64,000 nt of DNA from Stappia indica (GCF_020177335.1 NZ_JAIVMG010000001.1:868001-932000); one strand, 5' to 3'. Shown: positions 26,856-38,460, numbered from the stretch's first letter. Notes: generated by a model from the letters alone, not told the origin. Numbers and translations: made by a program.

Positions 26856-26899
26856 GGAACCGGCGCATCGCTTGCGGAGACGCCGGCTCCTTCCTGTTT
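26856..26899. terminator. Probable terminator between convergent transporter and soxG genes
   Basis: Arms GGA-A-CCGGCG and CGCCGG-C-TCC enclose a loop of about 15 bases, followed on the + strand by TTCCTGTTT. It sits in the 81-base gap between the convergent genes. The stem is moderate, so this is a probable rather than certain terminator. Confidence 0.5.
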
Positions 26900-26909
26900 C
26901 GCTCGCGGA

Positions 26910-27518
26910 TCAGCCTTGCGCGAGGATCGGCACCGGTTCGCCCACCGTGTAGCCGAACTCCTCCGCCGCCTCCGTCAGCCAGCCGGTAAAGGTGGCAATC
27001 AGGCTGCTGGGGATCAGAAGGTCGAAATCCTCGACCGAGCGCCGCAAGATCACCACCGGCACCTGATGAATGACGCTTTGCGCCAGCGATCCCGGGTCGA
27101 AGGCCTTGGGGTCGAAATCGATGGTCACGGCCTTGTTGAGCAGTGCCGGTGCATCGGCGCCGCTGATGCGCAGCAGATGGCGGGCCGGAGCCAGATCGAC
27201 CACCGCCGCATCCTCTTCGGGAAAGGCCTCGTCGATGCGCCGCGTATCCTCCGCCTCGGCGGACAGCCACAGGAAGCGTCCGAAGGCAAGCCAGCCCAGC
27301 AGCGCCGGCGCGTGGGCGGAAAACCGGCCGGGCCGGCCCGGAACCGCGCCCTCGCACAGTTCCCCAAGCCGGTTGGCAACCGTCTCCAGCCGGTTCGGCC
27401 AGGAACCGATCTCCAGCGCCGCACCGAAGGACACATCGCGGATCAGGATTGTCGCGTCGTCACGTCCGCCACAGGTCCCGGGCACAAGCTGCCCGGAGGC
27501 GGACAAGGCATCAGACAT
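26910..27518 (-). CDS. soxG: Sarcosine oxidase gamma subunit family protein
   Basis: This 202-residue protein resembles SoxG, the small subunit of heterotetrameric sarcosine oxidase, with a GcvT-like fold. Recognisable parts are VDLAPARHLLRISG near residue 115, the GADAPALLNKAVTIDFDPKAF stretch (shown in part: ADAPALLNKAVTIDFD), and SVIHQVPVVILRR. I start at 27518 because a GAAGGAG site lies just upstream; the frame stays open a further 67 codons without SoxG features. The soxB and soxD genes are absent from this window and the adjacent soxA-like gene is truncated, so this may be a surviving remnant, or it may partner with the flavoprotein next to it. Confidence 0.75.
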   Translation of the reverse strand: MSDALSASGQLVPGTCGGRDDATILIRDVSFGAALEIGSWPNRLETVANRLGELCEGAVPGRPGRFSAHAPALLGWLAFGRFLWLSAEAEDTRRIDEAFPEEDAAVVDLAPARHLLRISGADAPALLNKAVTIDFDPKAFDPGSLAQSVIHQVPVVILRRSVEDFDLLIPSSLIATFTGWLTEAAEEFGYTVGEPVPILAQG

Positions 27519-27611
27519 GCAGATCGGCTCCTTCAGGGTCTGAGAAACGGGATGCGACGCCCCTGAAAGGTCTCCAGCCTCAAGGCGGAGACGCGCTGTC
27601 CTGACCGGCCC

Positions 27612-27650
27612 GCCACGCATCCTGCGTGGCACCACGGCAAGATGCGTGGC
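27612..27650. repeat. Short palindrome with repeated arm in the soxG leader
   Basis: GCCACGCA (27612-27619) can pair with TGCGTGGC at 27623-27630 (3-base loop) or with a second TGCGTGGC at 27643-27650, giving two exclusive hairpins. It lies in the 245-base gap between the SoxA-like gene and soxG, about 95 bases upstream of the soxG start on the leftward strand. The role is unknown. Confidence 0.4.
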
Positions 27651-27763
27651 AAGCCGGACCCCAGCGAACGGGCCGTCGCGGTGACGCCCGACAGTCTCCC
27701 GTCCGCCGCCGAAGGTCAAGGGGCCGACAGGGGCGTGAAGCCGCGCGACGCCCGTCAGTTTCC

Positions 27764-28927
27764 TTACCGGAAAAGCCTGTTTTCGGGAAAGCCGGACAGG
27801 CGCCGACCCCGTCCACGCACCGGCACCTTGAACAGCGGCGCATCCTCCGGAAGAAGGGCGAGACCCGCCATGCCATCGCCGATGACCTCGGGGACCGCGC
27901 CACTCTGCGGCCCGGGATCCGCTCCAAGGGCGAGGACCGCCGCCCTGCCCGCTTGCGTGCCGGAGGCCACTGCGGCGGCGAGGTCTGCGGCACCCGCCGC
28001 GCCGCCGCAGGCGGTCACGCCGTCCGCCATGCAGGCCCGCGCCAGCTCTCCTTCCGCGACATCATGCCCCTGCGCCATATCTGCCAGAGCGGCGAAATGG
28101 GGATCGGCGTCCCAGCCGCCGGAGACCAGCAGGGCGTCACAGGACATCTGCATGATGTTGACGCCGAGCGCGCCGGAGCGCGGATCATAGCCGCAGATAT
28201 CGATGCCCTTCAGCTGCCGCCAGCCCCGGGTTGCGGCAACCACCGCCCCCGCCTCAAGCCGGATGCCGCGCCGTATCAGCTCCGCAGCGATTGCCGGATC
28301 GGCGGCCGGGCGCGGGTCGATCACCGCCTTCACCGCAACGCCACAATCATGCAAGGCGACCGCCGTGGCAAGTCCCCGGGCATTGCTGGCAAACACCGCC
28401 AGTTTGCGGGGCGCCTCCTCCGTGGCGCGGGCAAAAGCAGCCAGCCCCACGGAAGCTGGCATCACTCCCGGCCGGTCATTGCCGGAAAAGACGATGGGCC
28501 GCTCGCGCGCGCCGGTGGCCACCACCACATGACGCGCCTGAAGTCGCCAGCGCCCGGCGCCGAGCGGACGTTCGAGCGCTTCGCAAACGCCCCCCGGCCG
28601 GAAGCGCACCCGCAGGCCGCACCGCACCGACACATTCTCCCGCGCCTCCAGCGCCGCGAGCCGTTCGGCGCGCCAGACCGCCGGAGCAACACCGTCGATC
28701 CTTGCTGCAGCGTCAAACACGCAGCCGCCACCGGGCACAGGGAAGGCATCGACAAGCAGAACCTGCAAGCCGGCGCGGGCGGCGCTGTCGGCAGCCATCA
28801 GCCCTGCGACGCCGGCGCCGATGACCAACACATCGGCGCTGAGCGTTCTTGCTGCTTCAGGATCCGATGCAAGAGCCCTGCCCGTTCCAGCGCTTCGGCG
28901 GGGGCTGGCGGCCTTACCCCAGATCAA
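27764..28927 (-). CDS. FAD-dependent oxidoreductase resembling only the middle of SoxA (likely truncated)
   Basis: This 387-residue frame has a dinucleotide motif (VLVIGAGVAGLMAA near residue 33) and segments such as VVVATGARERPIVFSGNDRP that match the internal FAD/NAD domain of sarcosine oxidase alpha. Full SoxA is about 1000 residues. The N-terminal 2Fe-2S domain and the C-terminal GcvT domain are both missing, and the frame ends soon after the APLFKVP stretch that precedes the GcvT half in SoxA. The only plausible start is a TTG at 28925-28927 overlapping the GNAT gene by 14 bases; a start further in is possible. It may be a decayed soxA remnant or a stand-alone amine oxidoreductase domain working with SoxG. 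No internal frameshift is seen. Confidence 0.65.
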   Translation of the reverse strand: MIWGKAASPRRSAGTGRALASDPEAARTLSADVLVIGAGVAGLMAADSAARAGLQVLLVDAFPVPGGGCVFDAAARIDGVAPAVWRAERLAALEARENVSVRCGLRVRFRPGGVCEALERPLGAGRWRLQARHVVVATGARERPIVFSGNDRPGVMPASVGLAAFARATEEAPRKLAVFASNARGLATAVALHDCGVAVKAVIDPRPAADPAIAAELIRRGIRLEAGAVVAATRGWRQLKGIDICGYDPRSGALGVNIMQMSCDALLVSGGWDADPHFAALADMAQGHDVAEGELARACMADGVTACGGAAGAADLAAAVASGTQAGRAAVLALGADPGPQSGAVPEVIGDGMAGLALLPEDAPLFKVPVRGRGRRLSGFPENRLFR

Positions 28928-29771
28928 GGGTCGTCAGTCCGAAAACGCGATGGCTCGGCCCTTCGGGCGCCGGTCCGTGGAACATTCTTGTGGCCTCCAG
29001 CAGCGGCGACAGGTCGAAATCCTCGGCGAGCCGCATCGCCTCGACATTGTGTTCCGGCACCTTGAGAAACACCTCCTGCCCGCGCAGCTGAGAGACAAGC
29101 GCGCGCAACAGCACCTCCGCATCGGCGGTCGTATCGGCGAACAGCGGCCCGATCTTGAACCCGTCGCGGCACTGGCGAATGGCACCGAAACCGCAGACCC
29201 GCCCCGCGTCGACAAGGGCGAAGGCGCGGCGGCTGCCTCCCGGCTCCAGCCAGCGCGACAGAAACGGCGCGCGCGGAGCGGGAAAACACCTGCCGTCATA
29301 ATCGCGCAAGGAGGGAAACAATCCACGGCCGGCAATGGTCAAGCGCGGATCGCGCGGCGGCTCCACATACGGGAACCCGGCCATCGTCACGGTGCGATGG
29401 GCGGGTGTGAAGCCGGCCGCTGCATAGCGGGAAACCATGTCCGGCAGGGCATCGAGGCCGATGGTGCGCGCGCCATGGCTCGCCAGCGCATGATCCCACA
29501 GCCGGCGGCCGAGGCCACACCCGCGCCAGTCCGGCGCGGTGATGTAAAGGCCGATGAAGCCGAAGGCCTCGCTGTAGTGCACAAGCGCCATCGACGCGGC
29601 CGGGGTTCCCCCCACCCGCGCCACGAAGAACCCTTGCGGATCGGCGGCGAAAAAGGGATCGGCATCGTCGATCCCGGGGTTCCAGCCCTCCGCCGCCGCC
29701 CAGTCCAGCATCCAGTCGAGATCGGCCCGGGTGGCGGTTGCAAGTTCCGCCTGCCGCGGATCGAAGGCCAT
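28914..29771 (-). CDS. GNAT family N-acetyltransferase
   Basis: This 285-residue protein has an N-terminal GNAT fold (about residues 5-140) with the acetyl-CoA loop around DWRGCGLGRRLWDHAL, and a C-terminal second acetyltransferase-like domain typical of two-domain bacterial GNATs. The substrate is unknown. I start at 29771 (MAFDPRQAEL); the frame extends 35 codons further but overlaps the mutase gene there. It lies 10 bases after scpA and so is probably the fifth gene of the propionate operon. Its 3' end overlaps the SoxA-like gene by 14 bases. Confidence 0.82.
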   Translation of the reverse strand: MAFDPRQAELATATRADLDWMLDWAAAEGWNPGIDDADPFFAADPQGFFVARVGGTPAASMALVHYSEAFGFIGLYITAPDWRGCGLGRRLWDHALASHGARTIGLDALPDMVSRYAAAGFTPAHRTVTMAGFPYVEPPRDPRLTIAGRGLFPSLRDYDGRCFPAPRAPFLSRWLEPGGSRRAFALVDAGRVCGFGAIRQCRDGFKIGPLFADTTADAEVLLRALVSQLRGQEVFLKVPEHNVEAMRLAEDFDLSPLLEATRMFHGPAPEGPSHRVFGLTTLDLG

Positions 29772-29781
29772 GCGCCTCACC

Positions 29782-31929
<2,148 letters not shown>

Positions 31930-31939
31930 GGCTTCGCTC

Positions 31940-33946
31940 CTATTCGAATTCCATGATCAGTTCATCGACGGCCAGGCTGTCGCCCGCCTTGGCGGCGATG
32001 GTCTTGACCACCCCCTTGCGCTCCGCCTTCAGAACGTTCTCCATCTTCATCGCCTCGACAGTGGCAAGCGTCTGGCCGGCCTCGACCGTCTGCCCTTCCT
32101 CCACGGCGATCGACACGATCAGACCCGGCATCGGGCACAGCAGCATCTTGGAGGTATCCGCCGGCACCTTCTCCGGCATCAACCGGGCTGCTTCGGCCTG
32201 GCGCGGTGTAAGGCAAGTCAGGATCACATCCGCACCGCGCATCCGCATCCGGTAGCCCTGGATGGTCCGCTCCAGCTTGACCGCCAGCTTGGCTCCCTCG
32301 ACCTCGGCTTCGATCAGCGGCGCGCCCGGCTTCCAGCCATTGAGCCGGACAAGATGGGCCTGCCCCTCCGCGTCGGTGACCCGGTAGTCGTCTGCCTCCC
32401 GGGCAACGCTGACCGGGAACTCCTGCCCGGCGGCGCCGATCACCCAACTCGCGCCGACCTGCCGCCGGTGGTTGGCCATTGCGCCGGAGATTTCCGTCGC
32501 CCGGGTCTCGGACAGAAGGTTGCACGCCGCGGCGATGGCGACAAGCCGCTTGAGGTTGTCCGCGTCCAGCTCCACGCCGGCGAACCCGTCCGGGTATTCC
32601 TCGGCGATGAAGGCGGTGGTGATCGCCCCGGAGCGGAAGCGCGGGTGCTCCATCACGGCGGAGAGGAACGGCAGGTTGTGGCCGATGCCCTCGACCTCGA
32701 ACCGGTCGAGCGCCGCGCCCATGGCCGAGATCGCCGCCGCCCGGTCCACACCCCAGGTGCAGAGCTTGGCGATCATCGGATCGTAGAACATGGAAATCTC
32801 GCCGCCCTCGAAGACGCCGGTGTCGTTGCGCACCACCGTGCCATCGGCGGCGGTGCCCTCCGCCGGCGGGCGGTAGCGCGTCAGCCGGCCGATCGACGGC
32901 AGGAAGCTCCGGTAGGGGTCTTCGGCGTAAAGCCGGCTCTCGATGGCCCAGCCGTTCAGCCGCACGTCGTCCTGGCGCATGCGCAGGGGCTCGCCGGCGG
33001 CAACGCGGATCATCTCCTCCACCAGATCGACGCCGGTGATCAGCTCGGTCACCGGATGCTCGACCTGCAGGCGGGTGTTCATTTCCAGGAAGTAGAAATT
33101 GCGATCGCCATCGACGATGAATTCCACCGTGCCGGCGGAGGCGTAGCCGACCGCCTGGGCCAGCGCCACCGCCTGTTCGCCCATGGCCTTGCGGGTGTCC
33201 GCGTCGAGGAACGGCGACGGTGCCTCCTCGATGACCTTCTGGTTGCGGCGCTGGATCGAGCATTCGCGCTCGCCGAGATAGATCGCATTGCCATGGCTGT
33301 CGGCCAGCACCTGGATCTCGATGTGGCGCGGCTGGGTGACGAATTTCTCGATGAAGATGCGGTCGTCGCCAAAGGAGCTGGCCGCCTCGTTCTTCGACGA
33401 CTGGAAGCCCTCGCGGGTTTCCGTCTCGTTCCAGGCAATGCGCATGCCCTTGCCGCCGCCGCCGGCGGAGGCCTTGATCATCACCGGATAGCCGATCTCG
33501 GCGGCGATCTTCACCGCCTCATCCGCATCGGCGATCAGCCCCATGTAGCCGGGCACCGTGGAGACACCGGCCTCGGCGGCGATCTTCTTGGAGGTGATCT
33601 TGTCGCCCATCGCCTCGATCGCCTTGGGCGGCGGGCCGATGAAGGCAACGCCCTCCTTCGCCAGTGCCTCGGCAAAATCGGCGCGCTCGGACAGGAAGCC
33701 GTAGCCCGGATGCACCGCGTCGGCGCCGGAGGAGCGGATCGCGTCGAGGATCTTGTCGAGCACGATATAGGACTGGTTGGCCGGCGGCGGGCCGATATGC
33801 ACCGCCTCGTCGGCCATCTTCACATGCAGTGCGTCCCGGTCGGCATCGGAATAGACGGCGACGGTGGCAATGCCCATCTTCTTCGCCGTCTTAATGACCC
33901 GGCAGGCGATTTCGCCACGGTTGGCGATCAGGATTTTCTTGATCAT
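31940..33946 (-). CDS. pccA: Propionyl-CoA carboxylase biotin-carboxylase/BCCP subunit
   Basis: This 668-residue alpha subunit carboxylates its own biotin with ATP and bicarbonate. The biotin carboxylase domain covers about residues 1-450, with the glycine-rich [12 protein letters not shown] near residue 160 and the [14 protein letters not shown] motif near residue 285. The BT-type linker follows, then the biotinyl domain at the C-terminus with the biotinylation lysine near residue 634 in AMKMEN. Propionyl-CoA is favoured over acetyl-CoA because scpA is 10 bases downstream and a PccR-like regulator is nearby. pccB lies 13 bases upstream. Confidence 0.96.
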   Translation of the reverse strand: MIKKILIANRGEIACRVIKTAKKMGIATVAVYSDADRDALHVKMADEAVHIGPPPANQSYIVLDKILDAIRSSGADAVHPGYGFLSERADFAEALAKEGVAFIGPPPKAIEAMGDKITSKKIAAEAGVSTVPGYMGLIADADEAVKIAAEIGYPVMIKASAGGGGKGMRIAWNETETREGFQSSKNEAASSFGDDRIFIEKFVTQPRHIEIQVLADSHGNAIYLGERECSIQRRNQKVIEEAPSPFLDADTRKAMGEQAVALAQAVGYASAGTVEFIVDGDRNFYFLEMNTRLQVEHPVTELITGVDLVEEMIRVAAGEPLRMRQDDVRLNGWAIESRLYAEDPYRSFLPSIGRLTRYRPPAEGTAADGTVVRNDTGVFEGGEISMFYDPMIAKLCTWGVDRAAAISAMGAALDRFEVEGIGHNLPFLSAVMEHPRFRSGAITTAFIAEEYPDGFAGVELDADNLKRLVAIAAACNLLSETRATEISGAMANHRRQVGASWVIGAAGQEFPVSVAREADDYRVTDAEGQAHLVRLNGWKPGAPLIEAEVEGAKLAVKLERTIQGYRMRMRGADVILTCLTPRQAEAARLMPEKVPADTSKMLLCPMPGLIVSIAVEEGQTVEAGQTLATVEAMKMENVLKAERKGVVKTIAAKAGDSLAVDELIMEFE

Positions 33947-33959
33947 GTCTGCGTCCTGC

Positions 33960-35492
33960 CTAGAGCGGAATGTTGTCGTGCTTCTTCCAGGGGTTCGAGA
34001 GCTGCTTGTTGCGCAGCGTCGCGAACGCCCGGGCGACCCGGCGCCGGGTGGAATGCGGCATGATCACATCGTCGATGAAGCCCTTTTCCGCCGCTACGAA
34101 CGGATTGGCGAACCGGTCCTCATATTCCTTGGTGCGGGCGGCGATCTTTTCCGCATCGCCCAGCTCGGAGCGGTAGAGGATCTCGACCGCGCCCTTGGCG
34201 CCCATCACCGCGATCTCGGCGGTCGGCCAGGCATAGTTGATGTCGCCGCGAATGTGCTTGGAGGACATCACGTCATAGGCACCGCCATAGGCCTTGCGGG
34301 TGATCACCGTGACCTTGGGCACCGTCGCCTCGCCATAGGCGAACAGCAGCTTGGCACCGTGCTTGATGACGCCGCCGTATTCCTGGGTCGTTCCGGGCAG
34401 GAAGCCCGGCACGTCGACGAGGGTCAGGATCGGGATGTTGAAACAGTCGCAGAAGCGGACGAAACGGGCCGCCTTGCGCGAGGAGTTGATGTCGAGCACG
34501 CCGGCCAGCACCATCGGCTGGTTGGCGACCACGCCGACGGTCTCGCCCTCGATACGGATGAAGCCGGTGATGATGTTGCCCGCGAAATCGGGCTGGAGCT
34601 CGAAGAAGTCGCCTTCGTCGGCGACCTTCACGATCAGCTCCTTCATGTCGTAGGGCTTGTTCGGATTGTCGGGAATGAGCGTGTCGAGCGACGCCTCGAT
34701 CCGGGCCGGATCGTCGAAGAACGGACGCACCGGCGGCTTTTCCCGGTTGTTGGCCGGCAGGAAGTCGATAAAGCGGCGCAGCGCGATCAGCGCCTCCACA
34801 TCATTGTCGAAGGCCAGATCGGCGACCGAGGACTTGCTGGTGTGGGTCTTGGCGCCGCCAAGCTCCTCCGCCGTCACCACCTCGTTGGTCACCGTCTTCA
34901 CCACATCCGGGCCGGTGACGAACATGTAGGAGGTGTCGCGCACCATGAAGATGAAGTCGGTCATCGCCGGGGAGTAAACGGCACCGCCTGCGCACGGCCC
35001 CATGATCATGGAGATCTGCGGCACCACGCCGGAGGCCATGATATTGCGCTGGAACACATCCGCATAGCCGCCGAGCGAGGCGACGCCCTCCTGGATGCGG
35101 GCACCGCCACTGTCGTTGAGGCCGATGACGGGGGCGCCGTTCTTCATCGCCATATCCATGATCTTGCAGATCTTCTGGGCATGGGTTTCGGACAGGGAGC
35201 CGCCGAAGACGGTGAAGTCCTGGCTGAAGACATAGACCATCCGGCCATTGACCGTGCCCCAGCCGGTGATGACGCCGTCACCGGGCATGGAGGTGTCCTG
35301 CATCCCGAAATCGACGCAGCGATGGGCGACGAACATGTCGAATTCCTCGAACGATCCCTCGTCGAGAAACACGTCGATGCGCTCGCGCGCGGTCAGCTTG
35401 CCCTTGGCGTGCTGGGCGTCGATGCGGCGCTCACCGCCGGCAAGCCGCGCGGCGGCGCGGCGCTCTTCCAGTTCCTGCAAGATTTCCTGCAT
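33960..35492 (-). CDS. pccB: Propionyl-CoA carboxylase carboxyltransferase subunit
   Basis: This 510-residue beta subunit has the two crotonase-like carboxyltransferase domains (about residues 20-260 and 275-505). Typical signatures are [13 protein letters not shown] and [17 protein letters not shown] near residues 125-180, and the second-domain [15 protein letters not shown] and [10 protein letters not shown]. It transfers CO2 from carboxybiotin to propionyl-CoA. It is the second gene of the bioY-pccB-pccA-scpA operon; the gap to bioY is 20 bases. Confidence 0.96.
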   Translation of the reverse strand: MQEILQELEERRAAARLAGGERRIDAQHAKGKLTARERIDVFLDEGSFEEFDMFVAHRCVDFGMQDTSMPGDGVITGWGTVNGRMVYVFSQDFTVFGGSLSETHAQKICKIMDMAMKNGAPVIGLNDSGGARIQEGVASLGGYADVFQRNIMASGVVPQISMIMGPCAGGAVYSPAMTDFIFMVRDTSYMFVTGPDVVKTVTNEVVTAEELGGAKTHTSKSSVADLAFDNDVEALIALRRFIDFLPANNREKPPVRPFFDDPARIEASLDTLIPDNPNKPYDMKELIVKVADEGDFFELQPDFAGNIITGFIRIEGETVGVVANQPMVLAGVLDINSSRKAARFVRFCDCFNIPILTLVDVPGFLPGTTQEYGGVIKHGAKLLFAYGEATVPKVTVITRKAYGGAYDVMSSKHIRGDINYAWPTAEIAVMGAKGAVEILYRSELGDAEKIAARTKEYEDRFANPFVAAEKGFIDDVIMPHSTRRRVARAFATLRNKQLSNPWKKHDNIPL

Positions 35493-35512
35493 GACGGGTC
35501 CTTATCTTGAAA

Positions 35513-36076
35513 TCAACGGGGCGCGGTGCGGTGCAGCGCGACGGCGATGGCCGCCGCGAGCAGCGCCTTGACGGCACCGCCCAGAACGAAGGGGTAGAGG
35601 CCCCAGGCGAGAATGGGCTTGTCGAACCCAAGGAGGGCGCCGAGCCACAGAAGTCCGGGAACGAACACCGCCGCCTCGGCGAGGATCGCCGCCGGCACCG
35701 CCCGCCACAACGACCGGGTCCACCCCTTGGCCGCGAACCAGCCGGCCAGCATGGCGGAGGCAAGGAAGCCCAGAAGGAAGCCGCCGGTCGGCCCCATCAT
35801 GTAGGCAAGCCCGATCCCCTTTTCCGGTGTGCCGGAGAACACCGGAAAGCCGGCCGCCCCTTGCGCCAGATACAGCAGCACCGCCATGCCGGCGCGGGCC
35901 GGACCGAGCGTGAACCCGAGCACCAGAAGCGCCATGGTCTGCAGGGTCATCGGTACGGGATAGAAGGGCACACTGACCTTCGCCGACAGGGTGAGCAGCA
36001 GCGATCCGCCAACCACCAGCGCGGCGGTCTCGGCGAGCCGCCTCGGATGCGCACCGATTCCGGTGTTTTCAGCCAT
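35513..36076 (-). CDS. bioY: Biotin transporter substrate-binding component BioY
   Basis: This 187-residue membrane protein has about six hydrophobic segments and the BioY landmark VPFYPVPMTLQTMALLVLG near residue 36, followed by YLAQGAAGFPVF and GPTGGFLLGF. It binds biotin for uptake, alone or with an ECF energy module not seen here. Leading the carboxylase operon, it would supply biotin for PccA. Its start lies 141 bases from the divergent regulator, across a TTTGCAAA operator cluster. Confidence 0.95.
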   Translation of the reverse strand: MAENTGIGAHPRRLAETAALVVGGSLLLTLSAKVSVPFYPVPMTLQTMALLVLGFTLGPARAGMAVLLYLAQGAAGFPVFSGTPEKGIGLAYMMGPTGGFLLGFLASAMLAGWFAAKGWTRSLWRAVPAAILAEAAVFVPGLLWLGALLGFDKPILAWGLYPFVLGGAVKALLAAAIAVALHRTAPR

Positions 36077-36168
36077 TCAGGGGGGTCTCCTCGTCCAATC
36101 GGACCCGGATTAGCGCGTTTCCCGGTCGAACGGGAGAGTTGAAAAAGCCGCAAAGCGAAAATAATCTA

Positions 36169-36198
36169 TTTGCAAATCACAATCTGCAAATTTGCAAA
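36169..36198. promoter_or_regulatory. TTTGCAAA operator cluster (PccR/ScfR type)
   Basis: Three copies of the 8-base palindrome occur: TTTGCAAA at 36169-36176, TCTGCAAA at 36183-36190 and TTTGCAAA at 36191-36198. TTTGCAAA pairs are the reported binding site of PccR in Rhodobacter. They lie between the divergent bioY operon and regulator genes, so the regulator probably controls both. They also show that the regulator does not start at the TTG inside this cluster. Confidence 0.75.
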
Positions 36199-36217
36199 CA
36201 TCGCGGACACCGTCAAG

Positions 36218-37630
36218 ATGAAGAAGTTGTTTCTCGGCCGCCATATCCGCAGTCTGCGCGAGAAGGCAGCCATGACGCAACGGGATTTCGCCGAGCGTCT
36301 CGGCCTGTCGACCAGCTATGTCAATCAGCTGGAGAACAACCAGAGGCCGGTCTCCGCGCCGGTGCTGCTCAGCCTCAGCGAGCATTTCGACCTGGATCTG
36401 ACCAGCTTGTCCGTCGATGACAACGACCGGCTGCTCGCCGCCTTGCGGGAGGTGTTCGCCGATCCGGTGCTGGCGGGCACGGCGCCCGGCTTGCAGGACT
36501 TCAAGATGCTGTGCCAGAGCACGCCGGACATCGCCCATGCGCTGGTGCGCCTGCATCAGGCCTATCGCCAGACCAGCGAGCAACTGGCCATGCTCGACGA
36601 CACCCTGACCCGCGACGAAGCGCTCGCCCGGCCCACGCCTTACGAGGAAGTGCGCGACTTCTTCCATTTCGAGAACAACTACATTCACGAGCTGGACCTG
36701 GCCGCCGAAGCGCTGGCGGGCAAGCTCGCCTCGAACGGACGGCTGTTCGCCCGCGATCTCGCCCAGCATCTCGAAACGGTGCATGGGGTCACGGTGGAGC
36801 GGCAGAGAACCGGCAACGACCAGGGGCGGATCCGCAGTTTCGACCCGGCCACCCGCCGGCTCAGCCTCAACGAGGCGTTGCCGGAAGCGACCATCGTCTT
36901 TCAGCTCGGCCATCAGATCGCTCTTCTGGAAGCGGGCGAGATCATCGACACGGTGCTGGCCGGCGCCCGGTTTCAGACCGACGATGCGGTGCATGTGGCC
37001 AGGATCGGCCTTGCCAACGCCTTCGCTGGCGCGCTGGTGCTTCCCTACAAGGGCTTTCTCAACGCGGCGCAGGAAACCCGCCACGATCTCGACCTGATCG
37101 CCGACCGGTTCGGCGCGAGCCTGGAACAGGTGGCGCATCGGCTTTCCACCCTGCAACGGCCGAAGATGAAGGGCATCCCCTTCTTCTTCGCCCGGGTCGA
37201 CCGGGCCGGCAACATCACCAAGCGGCACAGCGCCACCAAGCTGCAATTCGCCCGCTTCGGCGCCGCCTGCCCCTTGTGGAACGTGCATCGCGCCTTCGAG
37301 AGCCACGGCACCATCATCCGCCAACTGGCCGAGACCCCCGATGGCTCGCGCTACATCTCGCTGGCGGCGCAGATCATCAAGAAATCCGGCGGCTACAGCG
37401 GTCCGGTGCTGCATTATGCCATCACCCTTGGCGCCGATATCGCCCATGCGCGCGACATCATCTATTGCGACGACCTCGACCTGACCCGCGCCGCCGCCTT
37501 CGAGCCCATCGGCATCTCCTGCCGGATCTGCGAGCGGCTGACCTGCCCACAGCGCTCGATGCCGCCGCTCAACCGGGCGATTGCCATCGACCCCAACGAC
37601 CGCCGACTGATCCCCTACGAGATCCGCTGA
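36218..37630 (+). CDS. pccR: PccR/ScfR-type short-chain acyl-CoA regulator (XRE + IrrE-like domain)
   Basis: This 470-residue cytoplasmic regulator has an XRE helix-turn-helix at about residues 5-60 (MTQRDFAERLGLSTSYVNQL, shown within 20), a long ligand-sensing middle part with an ImmA/IrrE-like segment, and a C-terminal Cys-containing domain with CRICERLTCPQR near residue 443. This architecture is that of the short-chain fatty-acyl regulators (ScfR, RamB, PccR), which respond to propionyl- or acetyl-CoA levels. I start at the ATG at 36218; the longer frame would begin inside the operator. It is divergent from bioY-pccBA-scpA, which fits the PccR role. Which acyl-CoA it senses is inferred. 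Confidence 0.88.
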   Translation: MKKLFLGRHIRSLREKAAMTQRDFAERLGLSTSYVNQLENNQRPVSAPVLLSLSEHFDLDLTSLSVDDNDRLLAALREVFADPVLAGTAPGLQDFKMLCQSTPDIAHALVRLHQAYRQTSEQLAMLDDTLTRDEALARPTPYEEVRDFFHFENNYIHELDLAAEALAGKLASNGRLFARDLAQHLETVHGVTVERQRTGNDQGRIRSFDPATRRLSLNEALPEATIVFQLGHQIALLEAGEIIDTVLAGARFQTDDAVHVARIGLANAFAGALVLPYKGFLNAAQETRHDLDLIADRFGASLEQVAHRLSTLQRPKMKGIPFFFARVDRAGNITKRHSATKLQFARFGAACPLWNVHRAFESHGTIIRQLAETPDGSRYISLAAQIIKKSGGYSGPVLHYAITLGADIAHARDIIYCDDLDLTRAAAFEPIGISCRICERLTCPQRSMPPLNRAIAIDPNDRRLIPYEIR

Positions 37631-37713
37631 TCCGCAGCCAACACGGCCGCGTGTCGTCCACCTCGGAACATCAGGACTTGCCATTGGCCCCGAAGTGTCA
37701 TTTCGTCGGAGGA

Positions 37714-37729
37714 TCCGACATTTTGACGA
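37714..37729. promoter_or_regulatory. Candidate Lrp-family operator next to its own start
   Basis: TCCGACATTTTGACGA ends seven bases before the lrp ATG. An opposite-strand relative (TCCGAC-N4-TGAC, complement of 37698-37711) lies just upstream, giving a palindromic pair. The same 16-mer recurs with two changes at 38321-38336 upstream of the lysine dehydrogenase gene. Confidence 0.5.
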
Positions 37730-37736
37730 GGCCGCC

Positions 37737-38216
37737 ATGACCGCCCCCCGCGATGCACTCGACCGCAAGCTGCTCGCCCTGTTGCAGATGAACGCGCGGG
37801 CGCCGACGTCCGATCTCGCCCGGCGGCTCGGCATCGCCCGCTCCACCGTGCATGAACGGATCGCCCGGCTGGAGCGCGAGGGCGTCATCACCGGCTACAC
37901 CGCCCGGCTGGCGCGGGCGCCCAACCGGGAAATGGCGCGGGCACTGGTGATGCTGGCGGTGGAACAGCAGCAGGTGCGCGAGACGGTCAAGCGTCTGGAG
38001 ACATTTCCGGAAATCCGCACCTGTCTGACCGTCTCCGGCGAGTTCGACCTTTTTCTGGTGGTGGAGGCGGAGCGGCTCGACCGACTTGACGAGGTGCTGG
38101 ACGACATCGCCGTGACCCCAGGCGTGCGCCGCTCGCGCTCCTCCATCGTTCTGGCAACGAAATTCGACCGGGCCCCGGTGACGGAGCCCGCGCCGCAAGA
38201 CACCCCGGCTTCCTGA
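37737..38216 (+). CDS. Lrp/AsnC family transcriptional regulator
   Basis: This 159-residue regulator has an N-terminal AsnC-type helix-turn-helix (about residues 5-60, with SDLARRLGIARSTVHERI) and a C-terminal RAM ligand-binding domain (about 70-145). I start at the ATG at 37737; upstream in-frame codons run through the operator. It precedes a lysine dehydrogenase gene in the same direction, 244 bases away, and shared upstream motifs suggest it controls that gene and itself, perhaps sensing lysine. Confidence 0.92.
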   Translation: MTAPRDALDRKLLALLQMNARAPTSDLARRLGIARSTVHERIARLEREGVITGYTARLARAPNREMARALVMLAVEQQQVRETVKRLETFPEIRTCLTVSGEFDLFLVVEAERLDRLDEVLDDIAVTPGVRRSRSSIVLATKFDRAPVTEPAPQDTPAS

Positions 38217-38320
38217 GCTTTCACGCAACTCACCGGGCGCGACTCGCCGCGATCCGGCCCGCTTGACCCAAGCGGGGCAGCAGATATCCGCGACCCTATG
38301 ACCGGCAATTTGCCTATTTG

Positions 38321-38336
38321 TCCGACTTTATGACGA
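38321..38336. promoter_or_regulatory. Candidate Lrp-family operator upstream of lysine dehydrogenase
   Basis: TCCGACTTTATGACGA matches 14 of 16 bases of the site beside the lrp start. A weaker relative, TCCGGCATTTTGTCAT, follows at 38350-38365. Both lie 95-140 bases upstream of the dehydrogenase ATG, a suitable place for Lrp-type activation. Confidence 0.5.
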
Positions 38337-38460
38337 ATTCACGTACACTTCCGGCATTTTGTCATCTCCTCGGCGAACACCGCCCCCCGTACTCTTGGGA
38401 AGAGCCCCTTCAGAGGGAACGAACACGTGCGGGCACAAGCGCCCGAGGAGGAGACTGAAG

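Noticed and set aside
36170-36217. Upstream TTG start for the PccR-like regulator
   Set aside because: It would put the first codons inside the TTTGCAAA operator, and the helix-turn-helix begins naturally at the ATG at 36218.
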